From Silvimonas soli (GTDB lineage: Bacteria > Pseudomonadota > Gammaproteobacteria > Burkholderiales > Chitinibacteraceae): 64,000 nt of DNA. A program made the translations under genes and the position numbers. The notes under the pieces are model-generated. The model saw nothing but the letters and a program-made list of their open reading frames with translations. It had not been told where the DNA came from and searched no databases. The stretch is taken from the NCBI RefSeq assembly GCF_030035605.1, contig NZ_CP106736.1, positions 2,852,001 to 2,916,000 on the forward strand, in the 5' to 3' direction. Of this stretch, positions 17,982-26,371 are shown piece after piece. The first letter of the stretch is position 1. Each line of letters opens with the position of its first letter.

Positions 17982-18719
17982 TTACAGCTTGATGCCCTTA
18001 TGCAGCGCCACCACACCAGCCGACATATTGTGATAATCGACTTTGCCAAAACCCGCATCCAGCATCATGGCTTTGAGGGTTTCTTGGTCCGGATGCATGC
18101 GGATCGACTCGGCCAGATACTGATAAGAGTCGGCATCGTTGGCCACCAGCTTGCCCATAAATGGCAACAACTTGAACGAGTAAATATCGTAAGCCGGCTT
18201 GAGCGGCGTCCAGACTTTGGAGAACTCCAGCACCAGCAAGCGGCCGCCGGGCTTGAGGACGCGATACATCTCTTTCAGCGCAGCGTCTTTATGCGTCATG
18301 TTACGCAGGCCAAACGCCACCGAGACGATATTGAAATAGTTGTCCGGGAACGGCAGTTTTTCTGCATCACACAGCGCAACTGGCGTCGCAATGCCGGCAT
18401 CAAGCAGGCGATCGCGGCCAACACCGAGCATGGAGCTGTTGATATCGGTCAGCCACACTTGACCGGTTTTGCCGACCTTCTTGATAAAGGCTTTGGACAA
18501 ATCGCCGGTGCCGCCCGCGATATCCAGCACCTTGTCGCCGGCCTTGGCGCCACTGGTCTCGATGGTGAAGAACTTCCAGGCGCGGTGCAGACCGGCCGAC
18601 ATCAAGTCGTTCATCACGTCGTATTTCTGCGCGACGGAATGGAAAACCTCGGCCACTTTTTGCGCCTTTTCCGATTCCTCGACCGTCTTGTAACCGAAGT
18701 GCGTGGTGTTTTCGCTCAT
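17982..18719 (-). CDS. ubiE: Ubiquinone/menaquinone biosynthesis C-methyltransferase
   Basis: UbiE methylates the quinone ring at C2 with S-adenosylmethionine. It has 245 residues. SAM-binding motif I is KVLDIAGGTGDLSKAFIKK, and the family signatures are KYDVMNDLMSAGLHRAWK and VAFGLRNMTHKDAAL, with RVLKPGGRLLVLEFSK near the end of the Rossmann fold. It is the second gene of the DUF971-ubiE-ubiJ-ubiB-ampD run, only 23 bases after the DUF971 gene. Confidence 0.97.
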   Translation of the reverse strand: MSENTTHFGYKTVEESEKAQKVAEVFHSVAQKYDVMNDLMSAGLHRAWKFFTIETSGAKAGDKVLDIAGGTGDLSKAFIKKVGKTGQVWLTDINSSMLGVGRDRLLDAGIATPVALCDAEKLPFPDNYFNIVSVAFGLRNMTHKDAALKEMYRVLKPGGRLLVLEFSKVWTPLKPAYDIYSFKLLPFMGKLVANDADSYQYLAESIRMHPDQETLKAMMLDAGFGKVDYHNMSAGVVALHKGIKL

Positions 18720-18742
18720 AGCGTGCTCACAGTCTCGTCAAT

Positions 18743-19126
18743 TCAATGTGCCGCAGGATCGCGGCTGGCCCCGGCCGCAGCCAGTTGTGCCAGATATTCT
18801 TGCCAGCGGGCGGTGTGGTCACGCCCCAACTCGTACAGATATTGCCAGGAATACAGGCCGGAGTCGTGGCCATCGTCGAACACCAGTTTTACGGCGTAAT
18901 TGCCTACTTGTTCGACGCCGGTAATCGCCACATCGCGCTTGCCAGTCTGTAAGACACCTTGGCCAACGCCGTGGCCCTGCACCTCAGCGGACGGGCTATT
19001 GACTCGCAGATACTCGCACGGCAATGAAAAACGGGCGCCATCGTCAAAGGCGACTTCCAGCGTGCGCGAGGCTTTATGCAAGCGGATTTCAACTGGAAGC
19101 GCGCTGGCCGGGGTGAGTCCTGCCAT
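18743..19126 (-). CDS. DUF971 protein (gamma-butyrobetaine hydroxylase-like N-terminal domain)
   Basis: This is a small cytoplasmic protein of 127 residues consisting of the DUF971 fold. Typical features are IRLHKASRTLEVAFDDG, the CEYLRVNSPSAEVQGHG segment, and VKLVFDDGHDSGLYSWQYLY near the C-terminus. ATG 19126 is chosen because AAGGA sits ten bases upstream; the frame is open for another 72 codons without similarity. The domain occurs in iron-sulfur or 2-oxoglutarate enzymes, but as a stand-alone protein its role is unknown. It heads the ubiquinone cluster, as it often does in betaproteobacteria. Confidence 0.92.
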   Translation of the reverse strand: MAGLTPASALPVEIRLHKASRTLEVAFDDGARFSLPCEYLRVNSPSAEVQGHGVGQGVLQTGKRDVAITGVEQVGNYAVKLVFDDGHDSGLYSWQYLYELGRDHTARWQEYLAQLAAAGASRDPAAH

Positions 19127-19290
19127 TTTGGGGTGTCCTTTACCTGCGTCCGGGGTAATCCGGACTTTCAAGCCCGCCATGATACCGCGTTGCCGTGGTG
19201 GGCGCGATGCAGGCGAGGAAGTGCCAGCGCCAGGCCCGCTCGGGAGAGCCATTCGGAGAAAAGACGCGGGGCGCGGCAGCGCAATAACAA

Positions 19291-19323
19291 AACAAAAGGG
19301 CAGCCACCTTGCGGTAGCCGCCC
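19291..19323 (-). terminator. Terminator downstream of ntrC
   Basis: On the minus strand a stem with two internal mismatches (GGGCGGCTACC/GGTGGCTGCCC, loop GCAA) is followed by TTTTGTTTTG. It ends the ntrB-ntrC transcript before the DUF971 gene. Confidence 0.75.
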
Positions 19324-19369
19324 TGTATTCGAGCATGAACACAAAAGAGCAAAGAGAGTAAATCGAAAG

Positions 19370-19411
19370 ATCTGTTTTTATCAGGCACTGGCAGGTGCCT
19401 GATTTACAGAT
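19370..19411. repeat. Nested inverted repeat just after ntrC
   Basis: A perfect 9-bp stem (ATCAGGCAC/GTGCCTGAT, 6-base loop) is enclosed by an outer 6-bp repeat (ATCTGT/ACAGAT). It starts 9 bases after the ntrC stop. There is no T run on the minus-strand exit side, so it is not a standard intrinsic terminator; it could protect the 3' end or pause polymerase before the terminator about 50 bases further on. Confidence 0.6.
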
Positions 19412-19419
19412 GTGCTATG

Positions 19420-20826
19420 TCAGACTTCGTTGTCCATGCCTAGTTCCTGGATCTTGCGGGTCAGCGTATTGCGGCCCCAACCCAGCAATTCGGCGGCTTC
19501 GATCCGCTTGCCGCCGGTGTGGGCCAGCGCGCGTTCGATCACCGTGCGCTCAAATGCCGGCATGATCTGATCCAGAATCCGGCTTTCGCCTTTGGCCAGA
19601 CGACTGCCGATATCCGAGGCCAGCGCGGCACGCCAGTCGCCACTCACCATGCTGATGCCGTCGGTAGTGTCATTGCTTTCGCTGATTTCCGGCGGCAAAT
19701 CGCCCGCTTCAACAATGGCTCCCGGTGCCATCACGGTCATCCAGTGACACAGGTTTTCCAACTGGCGCACGTTGCCCGGAAAGCTAAAGCCGCTCAGTGC
19801 CGCCATCGCGTCTTCCGATAGGCGTTTGGTTTCGACGCCCAGTTCCGCAGCCGAGCGCGACAAGAAGTGTTTGGCCAGCAAAGGGATATCCTGGCGCCTT
19901 TCCCGCAGGGCAGGCAAACGCAGGCGGATCACATTCAGACGATGGAACAAGTCTTCACGAAAGCCGCCCAGTTTGACGCGTTCTTCCAGATTCTGGTGAG
20001 TTGCGGCAATGACGCGCACATTCGCTTTGATCGGCGCCTGACCACCAACACGATAGAAATAGCCGTCCGACAAGACCCGCAGCAAACGGGTTTGCAGGTC
20101 GGAAGGCATGTCGCCAATTTCATCCAGAAACAGCGTGCCGCCTTCGGCTTGTTCAAACCGCCCCTGGCGCCGCGCTTCTGCGCCAGTGAACGAGCCACGC
20201 TCGTGACCGAACAATTCGGATTCGAGCAAATCCTTCGGGATCGCAGCGGTATTGATGGCAATAAACGGTTTGGCGGCTCGCGGGCTGTGGCGATGCAAAG
20301 CGCGCGCAACCAGTTCTTTACCGGAGCCGGATTCGCCGGTGATCATCACCGTGGCGGCCGATTGCGACAAGCGGCCAATGGCGCGGAACACATCCTGCAT
20401 GGCGGGTGCCTGGCCGAGGATATCCGGGTTGGTTACCGGCGCCTCTTCGCCGCCGACCTGGCGGGCACCTTCTTGCAGCGCGCGCTGGATCAACGCAATG
20501 GCAGCATCAACATCGAACGGCTTGGGCAGATACTCAAACGCACCACCCTGGAATGCCGACACCGCGCTTTCCAGATCGGAATGTGCGGTCATGATGATCA
20601 CGGGCAGGCCGGGATAATCCTTTTTGACCAGATCCAGAAAGGTCAGCCCCGATTCACCGGGCATGCGAATGTCACACACAATGGCTTCAGGAACTTCGCG
20701 GCCCAGCCGGGCGAGTGCTTCGGTCGCCGAGGCAAACGCGGCGTGGGCAATGTTTTCTCGTGCCAGCGCTTTCTCGAAGACCCAGCGGATGGAACGGTCG
20801 TCATCAATAATCCAGACAGTGCTCAT
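19420..20826 (-). CDS. ntrC: Nitrogen regulation response regulator NtrC (sigma-54 activator)
   Basis: NtrC activates sigma-54 promoters under nitrogen limitation after phosphorylation by NtrB. It has 468 residues. The receiver has D9-D10, phosphoacceptor D52 (IVCDIRMPGESG) and K104 (YLPKPF). The AAA+ domain has Walker A GESGSGKE, the GAFTGA-type loop in the form GSFTGAEARRQG, and Walker B GGTLFLDEIGD. The C-terminal Fis-type helix-turn-helix ends with EAAELLGWGRNTLTRKIQEL. It lies 95 bases after ntrB on the same strand. Confidence 0.97.
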   Translation of the reverse strand: MSTVWIIDDDRSIRWVFEKALARENIAHAAFASATEALARLGREVPEAIVCDIRMPGESGLTFLDLVKKDYPGLPVIIMTAHSDLESAVSAFQGGAFEYLPKPFDVDAAIALIQRALQEGARQVGGEEAPVTNPDILGQAPAMQDVFRAIGRLSQSAATVMITGESGSGKELVARALHRHSPRAAKPFIAINTAAIPKDLLESELFGHERGSFTGAEARRQGRFEQAEGGTLFLDEIGDMPSDLQTRLLRVLSDGYFYRVGGQAPIKANVRVIAATHQNLEERVKLGGFREDLFHRLNVIRLRLPALRERRQDIPLLAKHFLSRSAAELGVETKRLSEDAMAALSGFSFPGNVRQLENLCHWMTVMAPGAIVEAGDLPPEISESNDTTDGISMVSGDWRAALASDIGSRLAKGESRILDQIMPAFERTVIERALAHTGGKRIEAAELLGWGRNTLTRKIQELGMDNEV

Positions 20827-20921
20827 GGATTCTCCGTAACTTGTGGTGACTGGGGTTCCGCTTGTTCAAAGCCCGTGTTGCGGGCAGGACATGAGCAAAC
20901 GGTGTTCCCAGAGCGGTTGGT

Positions 20922-22001
20922 TTAGTTGTTCTTGGTTTTGTCGAAATCCTGCCAACCATTGAGCGGTAGCAGCATGTTGAAACAGGTGTAGCCCGGGCGG
21001 CTGTCAAAATCGATGGAGCCGTGGTGCTGGTTGATAAAAGTGTGCGCCAGGTGCAGGCCAATGCCGGTTCCACCCGGACGACCCGACACCAGCGGATAAA
21101 ACAAAGTGTCCTTCAGGTGATCCGGAATCCCCGGGCCGTTATCGATAATCTGCAACTGGATGGCAATCGGGTAGCGTTGCCGATTGAGCGTGACCTGCCG
21201 CGCCACGCGAGTACGCAGCATGATTTCGCCCACACCATCCATGGCTTGAATGGCATTGCGCATGATGTTGAGTACGGCCTGGATCAGTTGTTCGCGATCG
21301 CCAATCAGCGTGGGCAGACTGGTGTCATAGTCACGCTTGATCGCCAAGCCATTGGGTGTTTCCGCCAGCATCAACGAGCGCACGCGCTCCAGTACTTCAT
21401 GAATCGACAATTCGGCCAGTTGCGGCAAGCGATGCGGCGTCAGCAGCCGATCCAGCAGGCTTTGCAGGCGTTGCGATTCCTCAATGATGACCTGGGTGTA
21501 TTCCTTCAGTTGCGGGTCATGCAACTCGCGCGACAGCAATTGCGCGGCGCCGCGAATGCCCCCCAGCGGGTTTTTGATCTCATGTGCCAGATTGCGGATC
21601 AGCTCGCGATTAGCCTGTTGCTGCGCTTGCAGGCGCTCTTCATTGGCGATTTTGCGTTGCTGGTCAATCTGGCGGATTTCCGCCAGCGCCGCAGCCTCGG
21701 TGCTTTCAATCGGGCTGGCGGTGAGCGAAACATAAACTTCGCCATGCGAGGTATTTAGCGCGATTTCGTGTTCGGTGAGGCTGACGTTATCGCGGCTGGC
21801 GTTGTACAACGCTTGGGCGACCGGATTGTCCGGGCCGAGGCAGTCGGTCAGCGACATCCCCAGGCAGTCGTCACGCAGACCCAGCAGATCGGCCGCAGTC
21901 GGGTTGTAATAGACCAGCGCGCCATCTTCGCGTGTGGCCAATACCGCAGCATCGAGAAATTCCAGTCCAGCGAACGTGGCAGGAGTAGGGCTTTTTGTCA
22001 T
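20922..22001 (-). CDS. ntrB: Nitrogen regulation sensor kinase NtrB
   Basis: NtrB is a cytoplasmic kinase/phosphatase that acts on NtrC under control of PII. It has 359 residues from ATG 22001; a longer frame to 22226 is rejected because it runs through the promoter and NtrC-type site. An N-terminal PAS domain covers about 10-120. The H box is NLAHEIKNPLGGIRGAAQL, the N box is LNIMRNAIQAM, and G boxes are DNGPGIPDHL and GGTGIGLHLA. No membrane segments are present. It is followed by ntrC and preceded by a 409-base gap containing its own promoter. Confidence 0.96.
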   Translation of the reverse strand: MTKSPTPATFAGLEFLDAAVLATREDGALVYYNPTAADLLGLRDDCLGMSLTDCLGPDNPVAQALYNASRDNVSLTEHEIALNTSHGEVYVSLTASPIESTEAAALAEIRQIDQQRKIANEERLQAQQQANRELIRNLAHEIKNPLGGIRGAAQLLSRELHDPQLKEYTQVIIEESQRLQSLLDRLLTPHRLPQLAELSIHEVLERVRSLMLAETPNGLAIKRDYDTSLPTLIGDREQLIQAVLNIMRNAIQAMDGVGEIMLRTRVARQVTLNRQRYPIAIQLQIIDNGPGIPDHLKDTLFYPLVSGRPGGTGIGLHLAHTFINQHHGSIDFDSRPGYTCFNMLLPLNGWQDFDKTKNN

Positions 22002-22162
22002 AGGGTGCGGTCTATGTAAAACGTGCGTCGAACAAGGCGTAAAGCATGCGTGGTGGCGTGTGCCGGTTCCGCGGCTTCTTTCATGCGGCTTAACCAAGCA
22101 ATTAGCGGGCCAGCTTGCAGATGGCATGCACAAGGCGGTTTGAGGACTAGAAACCTGGGTAT

Positions 22163-22179
22163 TGCACACATATGGTGCA
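22163..22179. promoter_or_regulatory. NtrC-type binding site at the ntrB promoter
   Basis: TGCACACATATGGTGCA matches the NtrC consensus TGCACCAAAATGGTGCA at 14 of 17 positions, with a complete right arm (GGTGC). It abuts the ntrB -10 box. In enterics NtrC represses its own glnL/ntrB promoter from an overlapping site, so autorepression is the likely role here. Comparison is by eye. Confidence 0.65.
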
Positions 22180-22184
22180 TTATA
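22179..22184 (-). promoter_or_regulatory. -10 box of the ntrB promoter
   Basis: A perfect TATAAT on the minus strand lies about 180 bases upstream of ntrB. No good -35 is found 16-18 bases upstream (GGGCAG at 17), so the basal promoter should be weak. Confidence 0.5.
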
Positions 22185-22410
22185 GGTGTCGTTGTGGTGC
22201 ACTGCCCCGTGATGGGGAGCTAACACCGCAAAAACAGATCAGTGGATTGATCAGGATGGGGCAAATCGCGGCGCGGGCTAGCCGGTGACGATGGCTGGCT
22301 GCGATGGAGCTGGCGACGCGAATGGAGATAACAGGCTGGTTGAATGCCCAAAGCGGATAAAACCGGCCGCGGCTGGAAGGCGCTACTTCTGTGCGCCCAG
22401 CCTGACAGCG

Positions 22411-22902
22411 CTATTTACTGCGTGCCAGTTCCTGTTGCAACGCGGCCACGTTCTTTTCATGTACCGTGGCGTTGTCACGCAAGCGACTCACCCGATCCTG
22501 GTATTTGGCGGAATTGGCTTGGGCATCGGGGCTGGCTTGAGCATCGCTGAGCGCCCGGCGGGAGTCGGCCAGCGCTTGCTGCTCGGTATTCAGCTCGTCT
22601 TGCAGAATCTGCTTGCGGTTGGAATCGCGCGATTTCTGGGTGGCGCTGTCGACGCGAGGAAAGTCAGCCGGACTGGGCGCTGTAACCCGGGTGCCGGATG
22701 CGCCAGTGCCTTTGCCGCGCGCTTTATTGCCCATGGGGATCGGGTCGGTATATACCCGGCTCGCACCGTGCATAGGCAGATTGGAAAACGTGATCCGGCC
22801 ATCGGCATCAACATATTTATAGATATCTGCGTGCGCGAACGCGGCCAGCAGACTCAGTGTGACAATGGCGGCAAAACGGGGTAGCAAACGACAAATAGAC
22901 AT
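22411..22902 (-). CDS. DUF4124-domain secreted protein
   Basis: This is an exported protein of 163 residues of unknown function. The signal peptide is followed by the DUF4124 signature (DIYKYVDADGRITFSNLP), a short cell-envelope domain frequent next to glnA/ntrB in betaproteobacteria. The second half is charged and helical, with coiled-coil character (ILQDELNTEQQALADSRRAL). ATG 22902 gives a compact signal peptide (MSICRLLPRFAAIVTLSLLA, then AFAHA); an ATG 30 bases upstream is less likely. Its position between the SelW-like gene and ntrB suggests co-regulation but no specific nitrogen role is shown. Confidence 0.88.
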   Translation of the reverse strand: MSICRLLPRFAAIVTLSLLAAFAHADIYKYVDADGRITFSNLPMHGASRVYTDPIPMGNKARGKGTGASGTRVTAPSPADFPRVDSATQKSRDSNRKQILQDELNTEQQALADSRRALSDAQASPDAQANSAKYQDRVSRLRDNATVHEKNVAALQQELARSK

Positions 22903-22928
22903 GGGACGGAACCTTACCACAGCGGGCC

Positions 22929-23231
22929 TCAAGCCGGCCGGTCACTATGACCGAGTGGTCGATCTGGTGCGATCAAATCACGCACGCGTTGTTTCAATTC
23001 TTTGGCTTCGGGAAAGCGCCCTTCAATTTTGCGATCCCAAATCACCTGATCCTGGCAATGCACCAGGAAAATCCCGCCAGTGCCGGGTTGCAATGCCACC
23101 TCGCCCAGTTCTTCGGCGAAAGTGTTGAGCAACTCTTGCGCCAGCCAGGCCGAGCGTAATAACCAGTTGCACTGGGTGCAATAGCGAATACTCACACGCG
23201 GTGTGGCAGGCCCGGCGCTGATTTCGGTCAT
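22929..23231 (-). CDS. SelT/SelW/SelH-family (Rdx) protein
   Basis: This is a small thioredoxin-like protein of 100 residues. The redox motif is CTQC in IRYCTQCNWLLRSAWLAQEL, the cysteine version of the CxxU motif of selenoproteins W/T. The GTGGIFLVHCQDQVIWDRK segment and the EAKELKQRVRDLI helix fit the Rdx family. The physiological role of the bacterial members is unknown. Its start (ATG 23231) is 14 bases after the HAD-phosphatase stop, so the two are probably co-transcribed. Confidence 0.88.
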   Translation of the reverse strand: MTEISAGPATPRVSIRYCTQCNWLLRSAWLAQELLNTFAEELGEVALQPGTGGIFLVHCQDQVIWDRKIEGRFPEAKELKQRVRDLIAPDRPLGHSDRPA

Positions 23232-23245
23232 TGGTTGCTCCTGAT

Positions 23246-23869
23246 TCAAAACGCGACACCCAAGGTCCGTAGCGCGGCTTCGGTAGCTGCCGCACTGGTG
23301 TGATGAATGCCATGCCAACCTAACGCACTCGCCGCCCGGGCGTTGGCCTGGTTGTCGTCAATAAATACCAGTTCTTGGGGTTGCAAGTCGGGCAGATCAC
23401 GGGCGATGCGCCGGAACATCTCATGATAAATGGCTGCGTCGGGTTTGATTAGCCCAAGTCGGCCAGAGACGACGATGTCGCGAAAGCGGCGCAGGAAAGG
23501 GTAGTTGTCCCATGCGTAGGGAAAGGTCTCGGCCGACCAGTTGGTCAGGCCGTAGAGTGGCACCTGGGCGTATTCCAGGTCTTCCATCAGTTTGATGCCT
23601 TCGACCAGCGTGCCTTTGAGCGATTCCGGCCAGCGTTCGTAGAACGCACGGATCAATTCGGCGTGCTCGGGAAACTCTTTGATCTTGCTGGCCGTGGCAT
23701 CGACGATAGAACGGCCACCGTCTTGCTGCAGATTCCATTCACCATTGCAAACATGCTGCAAAAACCAGGCGCGCTCGACATCGTCGCTAATCAGTTTGCG
23801 GTAGAGGTAATCCGGGTTCCAGTCAAACAGAACACCACCGAAATCAAAAACGACAGCACGTATGGTCAT
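23246..23869 (-). CDS. HAD-IA family phosphatase
   Basis: This haloacid-dehalogenase-fold hydrolase has 207 residues. Motif I is VVFDFGGVLFDWNP, motif II is the T in LYGLTNWSAET, motif III is the K in LGLIKPDAAIY, and motif IV is VFIDDNQANARAA. The FDFGGVL form of motif I places it with YihX-like sugar-phosphate phosphatases and epoxide-hydrolase N-terminal-type HADs. Substrate is not predictable. It precedes the SelW-like gene on the same strand by 14 bases. Confidence 0.87.
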   Translation of the reverse strand: MTIRAVVFDFGGVLFDWNPDYLYRKLISDDVERAWFLQHVCNGEWNLQQDGGRSIVDATASKIKEFPEHAELIRAFYERWPESLKGTLVEGIKLMEDLEYAQVPLYGLTNWSAETFPYAWDNYPFLRRFRDIVVSGRLGLIKPDAAIYHEMFRRIARDLPDLQPQELVFIDDNQANARAASALGWHGIHHTSAAATEAALRTLGVAF

Positions 23870-23984
23870 GGAGGGGCGAAAGTGGCGAAGGAATTAGAGA
23901 ATTGGAGTTACATTGTAGCCGGGATAGGTCTGAACTGGCGTGGTGAGGATGCCCGGATGATGTAGCCGCAGGCACCCGCCCAGG

Positions 23985-25496
23985 TCAGGCGTGTTTTTTG
24001 GGCAATTCATTGGCGGGCAATTCGGTTTCCAGCACCACCCGATTGCGGCCATATTCTTTGGCGTGATACAGCGCGTGATCGGCGCGGGTGAGCAGGTCGT
24101 CCAGATCAACATCACTGGGGCGCAGGCGCGACACGCCCATGCTGGCGGTAATGCGCACGTACTCGCCACCATCCAGCGGGACATGCGTGGCTGAAATCGC
24201 CAGCCGCAACTTTTCGGCGACCTGCTGCGCGTCACCCAATGGGGTGTCTGGCAGCACCACCACAAATTCCTCGCCACCCCAACGCCCAAAGCTGTCGCTG
24301 GCGCGCAGGCTTTCGCGGCAAGCGTGGGTGACTGCGCGCAGCATCAGGTCGCCAATCAAATGGCCGTAGGTATCGTTGACCTGTTTGAAGTGGTCCAGAT
24401 CCAGTAGCAAGATCGACAACGGCGTGTCCTGGCGTCGGGCCAGCAGCACGGCTTGGGCGCAGCGGCGCTGCCACTCGCGACGATTGGGTGCGCCGGTCAG
24501 TTCATCGGTGGTGGCCAATTCTTTCAGACGCTCGTTGGCTTGGGCCAGTGCCTCGGTGCGCGCGGCGACTTCAGATTCCAGCTGGATGCGGTGACGTTTG
24601 ATCAGTTCTTGCGCCAGCGCCAGGTATTGCAACATGACCGTGGTCGAGAACAGGAATAACTGCAGATTCACAAACGAAATGGTCGGATTGGCATGCACAA
24701 ACGGGCCGAGGCGATAAGCCGTGGCCAGTGCCGTGGCCATGGCGCAAATCAGGATCGCGATCACCATCCCGGGCAAGCGATAACGGATGGTGGTTGCCAG
24801 CAATACCGGCAACAGCAGTACCAGTGCCGGCGGATACAGCAACAGTGCACCGGCCAGAATCATCAATGCCAGCAAGATTGACCACCAGTGGTGGATCGAG
24901 GAAAAGCGCAGTGACCAGCGACTGCGATCGCGCCAGATTACGTAACACGGTGCAATCAGCAAAATGCCGGCGGTATTGGAAGTCACCAGCATCAGCCAAT
25001 GCCGCATGATGCCGGCGGTAGAGGCATCGGGCAGCGCGTGGCAGAACCACTGCAACAGCGTCATCAAGGGCGCGGTCACCAGAACCGGTACCAGGCAGAC
25101 CCAGAGCCAGAACCAGGGTAGATCTTGCGGCTGGCGCAGAAAGTTGGCGTGATAGCGTGCTTCGTGCAGGCGCCACGCCCGCATGGCCAGATAAGCTTGC
25201 AGGGCGTCCAGCGCCGCCGCCGGTATCGCCATGCGCCAGGAGGTGTTCAGATCCAGCAATTGCGCAGTGGCAGGAATGGTGACCAGCAGGCTGGCCAGCC
25301 ACACGCAGAGCAAACCGGCCCGTCCCAGCACCAACAACGCCACAACGCCAACGCCGCTGGGCAGCCAGATGGCGGCCACGTTGTCGCCCGGGATCGCAGC
25401 GGCGCCCACGCTCAACCAGCCGGTCAGGACCCAGGCCAGAATCAAAGGCAAAAAGAAGCGCTGTCGTGAGCGCGAGGGCAGGTTGAGTGTGAACAT
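23985..25496 (-). CDS. MASE1-GGDEF diguanylate cyclase
   Basis: This membrane diguanylate cyclase of 503 residues makes cyclic di-GMP. The first 290 residues carry about eight hydrophobic segments of the MASE1 sensor type (for example IPGDNVAAIWLPSGVGVVAL). A short coiled-coil (LESEVAARTEALAQANERL) links to a complete GGDEF domain. The active-site loop is GGEEF in FGRWGGEEFVVVL, and the inhibitory I-site RxxD (RASD) stands five residues in front, so product inhibition is expected. No EAL domain is present. It has no evident operon partner. Confidence 0.93.
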   Translation of the reverse strand: MFTLNLPSRSRQRFFLPLILAWVLTGWLSVGAAAIPGDNVAAIWLPSGVGVVALLVLGRAGLLCVWLASLLVTIPATAQLLDLNTSWRMAIPAAALDALQAYLAMRAWRLHEARYHANFLRQPQDLPWFWLWVCLVPVLVTAPLMTLLQWFCHALPDASTAGIMRHWLMLVTSNTAGILLIAPCYVIWRDRSRWSLRFSSIHHWWSILLALMILAGALLLYPPALVLLLPVLLATTIRYRLPGMVIAILICAMATALATAYRLGPFVHANPTISFVNLQLFLFSTTVMLQYLALAQELIKRHRIQLESEVAARTEALAQANERLKELATTDELTGAPNRREWQRRCAQAVLLARRQDTPLSILLLDLDHFKQVNDTYGHLIGDLMLRAVTHACRESLRASDSFGRWGGEEFVVVLPDTPLGDAQQVAEKLRLAISATHVPLDGGEYVRITASMGVSRLRPSDVDLDDLLTRADHALYHAKEYGRNRVVLETELPANELPKKHA

Positions 25497-25606
25497 GCAG
25501 TACGGGCCAAATAAGTTGCTCAGAGCATAACCAACGACAGGCGGTGTGTCTCCTGTGTTCGGACGAAAGCAGCAAGTAATCCGCCAGTTATCCCAAACCG
25601 GCCTTG

Positions 25607-26197
25607 TTAGTCCAATAGTTTTACTGCCAGCAATTCGCCTTTGCCCACCGGCACAAGGCTGGTCTTGAACTCAATATCGGCTTTGATCAGTTCGCTGAAC
25701 GCGTTCATTTCATCGGCGTGGGAGAGTGCGTTATCCACCACCAGTAGCCCACCCGGGCGTAAAACCCGACTTAGGTGCGGCCACCACGCCACATACTGGC
25801 TGCGTTCAGAATCCAGAAACAAGAGATCGTAGGTGGCCGGGTGGGCGTCGGCCAGAAAGCGTCCGGCGTCGTCATGTACCAGATTGATTGATCCTTCCAG
25901 TCCGGCCCGGGCGAAGTTCTCTGCCGCCATGGCCACTTTATGCTCCGCATGTTCCACGGTAGTGACTACGCCGCCAGTTTCGCCGCAAGCTTCAGCGAGC
26001 CACAGCGTTGAATAGCCATTGGAGGTGCCAATCTCCAGCACTCTGCGCGCTTGCATAGCCAGTACCAGCACGGCCAGAAACTCGCCGGTATCGCGTGTGA
26101 TATTGAGCATGCGTTTGGGGCGCTCGCTCTGGTCGTTATCGTTGGCCTGGCCAAATTGTTCGAGTTCTGTTTTCAGATTTTGCAAAGCGATATTCAT
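25607..26197 (-). CDS. SAM-dependent O-methyltransferase (family 3 type)
   Basis: This is a cytoplasmic methyltransferase of 196 residues. SAM motif I is RVLEIGTSNGYSTLWLAEA, followed by VVTTVEHAEHKVAMA, the catalytic/metal region YDLLFLDSERSQYVAWW, and RPGGLLVVDNALSHADEM. The pattern fits the divalent-metal catechol/caffeoyl-CoA-type family. The substrate is unknown. It lies 174 bases downstream of glnA, beyond the glnA terminator, so it is probably expressed separately. Confidence 0.88.
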   Translation of the reverse strand: MNIALQNLKTELEQFGQANDNDQSERPKRMLNITRDTGEFLAVLVLAMQARRVLEIGTSNGYSTLWLAEACGETGGVVTTVEHAEHKVAMAAENFARAGLEGSINLVHDDAGRFLADAHPATYDLLFLDSERSQYVAWWPHLSRVLRPGGLLVVDNALSHADEMNAFSELIKADIEFKTSLVPVGKGELLAVKLLD

Positions 26198-26298
26198 GGC
26201 GGTGGCTCCCGGCTTTGGCGCGCATTGAATAGCTAGTGAATATCAAAATGTCATAGGACTCAAGAGGATGGCTGATATCTTGAGCGCAAAAAATGAAA

Positions 26299-26328
26299 AA
26301 CCCGCCCAGGCAAAGCCTTGAGCGGGTT
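26299..26328 (-). terminator. Intrinsic terminator of glnA
   Basis: On the minus strand AACCCGC...GCGGGTT encloses a small inner AGGC/GCCT stem and is followed by TTTTTCATTTTTT. It lies 44 bases after the glnA stop. Confidence 0.88.
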
Positions 26329-26371
26329 GGGTAGCCTGCTTGCGCCTGTCCAGAGACAGACATCAAGCTGA

